The translations under genes were made by a program, and so were the position numbers. From a virus, in the IMG/VR virus record IMGVR_UViG_3300032163_000029, positions 1 through 45,617 of that record: a stretch of DNA of 45,617 bases; one strand, 5' to 3'. Numbering within the stretch: position 1 is the stretch's first letter; each line of letters begins with the position of its first letter. The notes below the pieces were generated by a model. It had not been told where the DNA came from, ran no database searches, and worked only from the letters and a program-made list of their open reading frames with translations. This document shows, in pieces, positions 41,662 to 45,617 of this stretch.

Positions 41662-42924
41662 CTACTTATGATTCAGTATCTCGTCCATGGTCTGCGGATC
41701 GTCAGCCGCCTGCTGGAGCATAGCCTTCGCCTTCACCAGCCCTTCGAGCGTGCGCGACCAGTCCCCCCCCCACTTGGAAACAGCGTAGAGCGAGAATTTC
41801 TCGATAGGGATGCCCAGCGCCTTTAGATCCTCGCTCACATACCGGCGCTCGGTCATGATCTGCGCCTTGGCGTTGTCGATGGGAGGGAGCTGCGCTTGAG
41901 CGTTTGGCGGCGTTTCATCGTCCTCTGTCTCGTCGTCGTCAACGGCGTTTTCGGCTGGGGCTTCGAGCGCGGCCACGGCTTGAGCGCCGGCTGCTTGCAG
42001 CGCCGGCAGTTCGTTTGCCTTGAACACGCTCGTCATGTCGATGTCGGCTTCCAGCACGATAAGCCACTGTTTGACGCGCTTGGGTTTTCCTTCCGGATCG
42101 AGCATCACCACTTCGTCGAGCTTCTTGGTGATGAAAAAAATGGGTTTTCCGTCCACGGTTCCGGAGATTTTCCCGCCGCGCAGGTGCGCCACCATTTCTA
42201 GCTTCTTGCGCGCCGCGTCGAGGGAGTAAAAGGATTTCGTCGGCAACTCCACGACCGACATGCCGGGGATGCCGGGGATGTAGAACAGGAATGATCCGTC
42301 GAGGTTGCACTTGCGCGCCTGATACTCAGGGCACTTCTCCGGGAGGCACAATCCTTCGTGCTCGGCGCGCAACACCACCTGGCGCCCGCCAAACTGGCGC
42401 AAGGCGCGTTTCGATCTTGGATCAACGGCGACTGGCGCGCGCATGTAGCAGTAGCGTTTACCGTCCGGGCCATACTCCGACCAGTACACCAGTTCTGAGC
42501 GGGTGTAACAGTGGAGGCCGTGCGGCATGACCGCGGGCCATGCATCGACCGGGAACACGACCGGAAAGCGATACAAGTGAAACCCCTCCGCGCCCTCTGA
42601 ACCGTACAGTTTCATGATGTGGTCGGCAGAATCAGGGACAACGAAATCCTGACGGCGCACCGTGAAGTAGGGGACGTTCTTCGGCGCGAGCGGCGACTTC
42701 TCGAACCCGCACGCCTGTATCAGTTCCTTCTCGATAACGCCCCACGGCTTTCCGGCCTTCACCCCAGCGTCGTATATCGGTTGCGCCTTGGCGTTGGCCT
42801 TGGCGGTGGATGTAAGCACCTTGATGCCGGAACGGACTTTGCCGCCGACCGGGATGCGGATGGGGCGCTCTGCCAATACCGACATGCCGGTGCCGAGGGT
42901 TTCAATTCCTGATTGTGCTGTCAT
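41662..42924 (-). CDS. Conserved phage early protein with Cys cluster (possible metal-binding or recombination accessory)
   Basis: 420 residues from ATG 42924 (AGGAG upstream; the longer frame upstream overlaps three small genes). Motifs include GFHLYRFPVVFPVDAWPAVM, PHGLHCYTRSELVYWSEYGP, the Cys-rich LCLPEKCPEYQARKC, FLFYIPGIPGMSVVELPTKS and KQWLIVLEADIDMTSVFKAN, then an acidic linker and a short helical C-terminus. I recall the family in phage early regions under labels such as hydrolase or metal-binding protein, with some recombination-directionality proposals; none is proven. The Cys could bind zinc. It lies upstream of the sbcDC pair, so a DNA-metabolism role is plausible. Confidence 0.6.
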   Translation of the reverse strand: MTAQSGIETLGTGMSVLAERPIRIPVGGKVRSGIKVLTSTAKANAKAQPIYDAGVKAGKPWGVIEKELIQACGFEKSPLAPKNVPYFTVRRQDFVVPDSADHIMKLYGSEGAEGFHLYRFPVVFPVDAWPAVMPHGLHCYTRSELVYWSEYGPDGKRYCYMRAPVAVDPRSKRALRQFGGRQVVLRAEHEGLCLPEKCPEYQARKCNLDGSFLFYIPGIPGMSVVELPTKSFYSLDAARKKLEMVAHLRGGKISGTVDGKPIFFITKKLDEVVMLDPEGKPKRVKQWLIVLEADIDMTSVFKANELPALQAAGAQAVAALEAPAENAVDDDETEDDETPPNAQAQLPPIDNAKAQIMTERRYVSEDLKALGIPIEKFSLYAVSKWGGDWSRTLEGLVKAKAMLQQAADDPQTMDEILNHK

Positions 42925-43106
42925 GTGTGCTGCTCCTGTTCGTGGTGGGGTTGTTCCAGCGTCCACCATACTTTCCCGTCGGTGGCCGCTTGCGCGGTGC
43001 CGTTCATGGCCGCGACATCCTTCTTGGGAACCTTGGCGTAGATCATCAGCGTCTCGATGATCCGGCCGGTCTTGTCGGTGAGATAGGCGGGGGTGGGCGG
43101 TTTCAT
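42921..43106 (-). CDS. Small early protein, unknown function
   Basis: 61 residues. ATG 43106 overlaps the previous stop and its TGA overlaps the next start (both ATGA). KPPTPAYLTDKTGRIIETLM then a MIYAKVPKKDVAAMNGTAQA segment and a His-rich end. No known motif. It is kept tightly coupled in the early operon. Confidence 0.5.
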   Translation of the reverse strand: MKPPTPAYLTDKTGRIIETLMIYAKVPKKDVAAMNGTAQAATDGKVWWTLEQPHHEQEQHT

Positions 43107-43321
43107 GCTCCACCATCGCACACTTGATAAGTTCCAACAGGCCGCATGCCAGCGTAGATACGGCCTGAGTTGGTTTCGTTGTCGTGGATTGCCTGAATGT
43201 CGCGCGACATAAGGGCGCGCTTGGCTTCCACTTCTCGGCAAATTGTTATTTCAGCCGCGTTCGGTAGTTCCGTTTCCCATGAAAGTTTGTTACGCCCAAT
43301 TCCGATGAATTTAATTTTCAT
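43103..43321 (-). CDS. Small early protein, unknown function
   Basis: 72 residues, mixed strand and helix (KIKFIGIGRNKLSWETELPN, then REVEAKRALMSRDIQAIHDN). Starts in the stop of the previous gene and ends in the start of the next (ATGA both times). No signal, membrane span or known motif. Confidence 0.5.
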   Translation of the reverse strand: MKIKFIGIGRNKLSWETELPNAAEITICREVEAKRALMSRDIQAIHDNETNSGRIYAGMRPVGTYQVCDGGA

Positions 43322-43512
43322 GAATCACCAAGCGGAACAAAGTCGGTAAAACGCTCGCATAACATGTCTGCTTCTTTTTCGGCGCTGTATCCGGGAGCGG
43401 CTACATCGCGGAACTCAGCGATGATTTCGAGCGAGTCGTTTTTGCTGCGTCGAGCGCCAACTGCGTAGATTTGGCGATAGCCGTTTGAATAAGACGTGGT
43501 TTCGTAGAGCAT
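43318..43512 (-). CDS. First gene of the leftward early operon, unknown function
   Basis: 64 residues after a clear AAGGAG nine bases upstream (43522-43527). YETTSYSNGYRQIYAVGARR then a EIIAEFRDVAAPGYSAEKEA part, predicted beta then helix. No motif recognised. It lies about 25 bp from the predicted leftward start site, so it heads the whole operon of some 12.8 kb. Confidence 0.55.
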   Translation of the reverse strand: MLYETTSYSNGYRQIYAVGARRSKNDSLEIIAEFRDVAAPGYSAEKEADMLCERFTDFVPLGDS

Positions 43513-43543
43513 GATCCATTTCTCCTTTCCTGACTGTAAAAAC

Positions 43544-43589
43544 AGCCTAGCAAAAGATTGCTATCCATGCAAGCAAAAGATTGCTATCC
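43544..43589 (-). promoter_or_regulatory. Leftward early promoter (PL-like) with two operators
   Basis: TTGCAT (43567-43572) and TAGGCT (43544-43549), on the minus strand with a 17-bp spacer, form a plausible promoter. Two direct 18-bp repeats, AGCAAAAGATTGCTATCC at 43549-43566 and 43572-43589, each hold the palindrome AGCAA-N4-TTGCT. One overlaps the -35 box, the other the spacer, so binding would block transcription of the early operon. Confidence 0.75.
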
Positions 43590-43658
43590 GAAACGGGCCG
43601 AATAACAGAGGGTTTTTAGGGCAGAAGAACTAGATGGATGAAATCAGAGGGACAACAG

Positions 43659-44168
43659 TTAATAGCACGTCGTGCTGACAGAGCCTCCAAGTACCGACGG
43701 TCTTGAGACGCAGTTTGTCGTGGCTGGCTTTCGAGGCTGTCCTAATCCACCAAACAACTGAACAGCGGCCTGGGCTTCTTGTGCCTCACTCTGGCGCCGC
43801 ATGGCGTTTAATTTTTCAATCTCTAACGCGAATCGTTCATCCGTTTCGCGCCCCGGGTATCCGGAAGGACGAATAAAGGTAAATTGCTGGGTAAGACCGT
43901 TGCTCAGGATAACGTCGAACGTGGAGAAGCTGGTTGTTGCGCCACTGGCCCACTGAGCTGAAATTCCTTTTATCGTTGTGCGACCGCGTTTCTTTTGTTC
44001 ATCGGCGACTTGGCCATATAACAAAGTTATCGGTGAGTATCCGAGGCGTTGATTCCCTTGATACAAAGTCGCGCCAGGCGGATCTGAGAAGTAAGTCACG
44101 CTGAGAGTGTTTGTGGCGCAGCCATAAGCTGATAGTAGCGCCAAGATTGCCAAGATATATTTTTTCAT
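43659..44168 (-). CDS. Lipoprotein with a PEGA-like domain, possible lysogenic-conversion gene
   Basis: 169 residues. KKYILAILALLSAYGC is a signal with a lipobox-like SAYGC (Cys17). A PEGA-like segment follows, TYFSDPPGATLYQGNQRLGY then SPITLLY. A charged helix and a Cys-containing Ser/Thr-rich end close it. It would be an envelope lipoprotein. It lies 44 bp downstream of the repressor on the same strand, the usual place for genes expressed from the prophage. Superinfection exclusion or altered host surface are possible roles. The site before its start is weak, so read-through from the repressor promoter is likely. Confidence 0.65.
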   Translation of the reverse strand: MKKYILAILALLSAYGCATNTLSVTYFSDPPGATLYQGNQRLGYSPITLLYGQVADEQKKRGRTTIKGISAQWASGATTSFSTFDVILSNGLTQQFTFIRPSGYPGRETDERFALEIEKLNAMRRQSEAQEAQAAVQLFGGLGQPRKPATTNCVSRPSVLGGSVSTTCY

Positions 44169-44212
44169 TTGTTATATCGCTTCATCATCATCTGTTTTTT
44201 TTGGAAACGGAA

Positions 44213-44542
44213 TTATCTTGCACCTCTCGTCAGCCCCTTTGCAAGGGCGCCATCCTTGGCTTGGGAAAAACGATGAACAGTACCAATCTTCAAATTAGGG
44301 CACAGAAGTTCCCACGCTTGTAGTTTGAATACTGCTGCAACCGCCTCTATGGTTTCAAGAGTCGGAGATACCTCATGATCCGGCCTCAACATAATACTGA
44401 TCGTTGTTTGACCAACATTTGCGCCACCTGGGCGGCTGGCTAATTTTGCGAGTTTCATCTGGCTACCGAATTTAGTATCGGTTCCCATAAGCCTACCCAG
44501 ATTATCAGCTAACGTTTTTCTTGCTTCATTATTCATACACAT
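44213..44542 (-). CDS. Phage repressor, XRE-type helix-turn-helix protein
   Basis: 109 residues (ATG 44542; ATG 44536 possible). GSQMKLAKLASRPGGANVGQ then TTISIMLRPDHEVSPTLETI is an XRE/Cro-CI-type helix-turn-helix, followed by AVAAVFKLQAWELLCPN. There is no LexA/S24 protease part, so SOS-type self-cleavage is not expected. It is transcribed away from the Cro-like gene across the shared operators, in the lambda arrangement. A role as the main lysogeny repressor is inferred from position; it could be exchanged with the Cro-like gene. Confidence 0.75.
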   Translation of the reverse strand: MCMNNEARKTLADNLGRLMGTDTKFGSQMKLAKLASRPGGANVGQTTISIMLRPDHEVSPTLETIEAVAAVFKLQAWELLCPNLKIGTVHRFSQAKDGALAKGLTRGAR

Positions 44543-44560
44543 AGCCTAATCTCAGTCACT

Positions 44561-44603
44561 AGCAAAAGGTTGCTTGACAGGCTCAGCAAAATATTGCTAG
44601 AGT
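44561..44603 (+). promoter_or_regulatory. Rightward promoter (PR-like) with two operators
   Basis: TTGACA (44574-44579) and TAGAGT (44598-44603) with an 18-bp spacer. Operators AGCAAAAGGTTGCT (44561-44574) and AGCAAAATATTGCT (44585-44598) have the same AGCAA-N4-TTGCT form as the pair at the leftward promoter; one touches -35, the other fills the spacer. The expected start of transcription is close to the ATG at 44610. Confidence 0.8.
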
Positions 44604-44609
44604 CTGTTT

Positions 44610-44795
44610 ATGTCAGAAAAACTGCTGGATTACGTGCTTAAACAGTTACAGACGAGCAAGGGTTCGTGGCCCTCTGTCGCCAAAAATACTGACCTTGACT
44701 ACTCCTGGCTGACCAAACTGGCACAGGGAAAAATCGACGATCCCAGTGTCCGCAAGATCCAGCGCCTTGCTGATTACTTCAGGAAGGCGGCGTGA
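44610..44795 (+). CDS. Cro-like helix-turn-helix regulator, possibly leaderless mRNA
   Basis: 61 residues. EKLLDYVLKQLQTSKGSWPS, VAKNTDLDYSWLTKLAQGKI and SVRKIQRLADYF give a compact helix-turn-helix protein of Cro size. The ATG lies 7 bp after the -10 box and there is no ribosome site, so the mRNA may begin at or next to the start codon. It is divergent from the repressor and probably binds the same AGCAA-N4-TTGCT sites with other preference, opening lytic growth. The role is inferred from family and position. Confidence 0.75.
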   Translation: MSEKLLDYVLKQLQTSKGSWPSVAKNTDLDYSWLTKLAQGKIDDPSVRKIQRLADYFRKAA

Positions 44796-44818
44796 CTGTT
44801 TTCCTCCCTACAGAGCCA

Positions 44819-44848
44819 AACCCCATCCTCCCGGGTGGGGTTTTTTTT
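44819..44848 (+). terminator. tR1-like terminator between cro and cII genes
   Basis: AACCCCA (44819-44825) pairs with TGGGGTT (44836-44842), with an inner CCCGGG, followed by eight or more T. It lies between the Cro-like and CII-like genes, as tR1 does in lambda, and would limit CII and replication-gene expression unless passed by antitermination. Confidence 0.9.
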
Positions 44849-44911
44849 ATCTCAAATTCGACACGCAAGTAGGGGGGACAGATGGGGACTCCAACGCAAG
44901 GAGACGCACAC

Positions 44912-45175
44912 ATGCACAACGAGGCGAAATTCAAGATCACCACCGCGCTGTTGAAGCATGGCCAAGTAAAGCTCGCGGAACACTTGGACATCTCGGCCTC
45001 AGAAGTCTCTCGCAAAATCAACGGCGAAGCTGGCTGGACTCTTGACCAGCTCGCCAAGGCGCTTACTTACGTTGGCGCTCAGATCGTTCCAGACAACGAA
45101 AAGGTGGTCATGGTTCCCAAAGCCGAATGGGAAGCCATGCGCACGCTGGCGAAGAAATCATTAGAAAGCGAGTAA
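44912..45175 (+). CDS. CII-like transcription activator
   Basis: 87 residues from ATG 44912 after AAGGAG. KITTALLKHGQVKLAEHLDI, SASEVSRKINGEAGWTLDQL and AKALTYVGAQIV form the lambda-CII-type helix-turn-helix; the C-terminus is a charged helix that could form the tetramer or be the degradation tag. CII proteins activate repressor and integrase promoters by binding near -35. It lies between the tR1-like terminator and the replication gene, as in lambda. Family match is good from memory; regulation by host proteases is inferred. Confidence 0.8.
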   Translation: MHNEAKFKITTALLKHGQVKLAEHLDISASEVSRKINGEAGWTLDQLAKALTYVGAQIVPDNEKVVMVPKAEWEAMRTLAKKSLESE

Positions 45176-45191
45176 CAACAAGGAACAGGCA

Positions 45192-45617
45192 ATGGCGAGG
45201 ATACGCTCAGTGAAACCAGAATTTTGGACAGATGAAAAAGTGGTGGAGCTGTCGGCTTGGGCGCGACTGCTATTTATCGGCCTATGGAACTTTTCCGACG
45301 ACGAAGGTCGGTCGGTCTACAGCCCCAAGCGAATCAAGATGCAAATTTTCCCCGCCGATAATCTAGACATTTCGGAGTTATTCGGGGAACTTCGGCGGGC
45401 CTCATTGGTTACTGTTTATAAGGCTGATTCTGTTGAATATCTACAGGTCAGTGGCTTCACAAAACATCAGAAGATCGACAAACGCACCGCCTCAAAACAT
45501 CCGTGTCCACCGAACCCCACTGAATCACCCGGAGTCGTAACGATTCCCCTCCTAGGAAAGGAAGGGATCAAGGAAGGGATCAAGGAAGGGATCAAGGAAG
45601 GGATCAAGGAAGGGATA
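45192..45617 (+). CDS. Phage replication protein, N-terminal part (cut by window end)
   Basis: 142 codons to the window edge, ATG 45192. ARIRSVKPEFWTDEKVVELS, WARLLFIGLWNFSDDEGRSV and YSPKRIKMQIFPADNLDISE form the winged-helix start of a phage replication-initiator (O/replisome-organiser-like) family. LEYLQVSGF and KHQKIDKRTASKHP follow. The frame then enters a linker of KEGI units encoded by 12-bp repeats. In lambda the corresponding linker of O contains the origin. The C-terminal domain and stop are outside the window. Function by family memory; partial gene. Confidence 0.8.
   Translation, partial: MARIRSVKPEFWTDEKVVELSAWARLLFIGLWNFSDDEGRSVYSPKRIKMQIFPADNLDISELFGELRRASLVTVYKADSVEYLQVSGFTKHQKIDKRTASKHPCPPNPTESPGVVTIPLLGKEGIKEGIKEGIKEGIKEGI
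45558..45617 (+). repeat. 12-bp tandem repeat in the replication gene (5 copies to window end)
   Basis: AAGGAAGGGATC is repeated head to tail, exact in four copies and with a final A in the fifth. Each unit encodes Lys-Glu-Gly-Ile. It reaches the edge, so the true length is unknown. It may be an iteron-type replication origin inside the initiator gene, as in lambda, or a plain slippage-prone linker. Its place at the contig edge could also mark an assembly break. Confidence 0.8.

Noticed and set aside
43549-43589. CRISPR-like or insertion-sequence repeats
   Set aside because: Two copies of a palindromic 14-bp core that recur at the other early promoter; they are operators.
44213-44542. SOS-cleavable (LexA/S24) repressor
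   Set aside because: The protein is only 109 residues and lacks the protease domain.
45558-45617. CRISPR-like array
   Set aside because: Units are 12 bp, have no spacers and stay in frame with a replication gene.
1-45617. Terminase and portal genes
   Set aside because: Looked for but not found; they are probably outside the window, so the genome is not complete here.

Overview
The window is most of the genome of a temperate tailed phage of a Gram-negative bacterium, probably a beta- or gammaproteobacterium. The pointers are a csrA homologue, a tRNA-Arg(ACG) 3' half with encoded CCA used as attachment site, Shine-Dalgarno-led genes and moderately high GC. The virion genes (N4-gp56-type capsid, adaptor and nozzle-like proteins, no tape measure or sheath) and one 4919-residue polyvalent protein suggest a short-tailed (podovirus) phage. 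From memory, the nearest layout is the Burkholderia Bcep22 group. Terminase and portal genes are not in the window, and both edges cut genes, so the genome is incomplete here.

Layout. Rightward late genes, 1-30246: two beta-helix tailspike-like genes, scaffold, major capsid, small head proteins, adaptor, nozzle-like protein, a tail fibre with a signal peptide, candidate ejection proteins plus a GNAT enzyme, the giant gene (13243-28002), and a lysis cassette with a SleB-like hydrolase and small membrane proteins. Positions 30472-30739 form the attP region: a 3' tRNA-Arg half flanked by repeated integrase-arm-like sites. Leftward early genes, 30740-43512, form one tightly packed operon with many ATGA overlaps: integrase, a DUF4224-like protein, a LAGLIDADG remnant, a Gp37/Gp68 radical-SAM-like protein, an ASCH-like protein, a HerA-like ATPase, SSB, a free-standing HNH nuclease, CsrA, and an SbcC/Rad50 plus SbcD/Mre11 pair. 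The switch region, 43513-45617, holds four copies of an AGCAA-N4-TTGCT operator, a leftward promoter, a lipoprotein downstream of the repressor, divergent repressor and Cro-like genes, a tR1-like terminator, a CII-like activator and the start of a replication protein with a 12-bp tandem repeat. The control logic is lambda-like.

How the genes work together. Repressor and Cro probably compete at the shared operators to set leftward and rightward early transcription, with the CII-like protein aiding lysogeny and Int acting at attP. Early proteins supply DNA-end processing (SbcCD, HerA-like ATPase, SSB) and possibly host reprogramming (CsrA). The giant protein joins an N6-adenine methylase, an SF2/SNF2 helicase, a zincin protease and several conserved polyvalent-protein modules. 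By analogy with DarB it may enter the cell with the DNA to protect it.

The most unusual signal is inside the giant gene. Two low-complexity linkers coincide with well-formed, Shine-Dalgarno-led ORFs in another frame (15395-15526 and 17366-17644), each followed by a strong hairpin. They look like old intergenic genes overprinted when separate genes fused, or like living nested genes.
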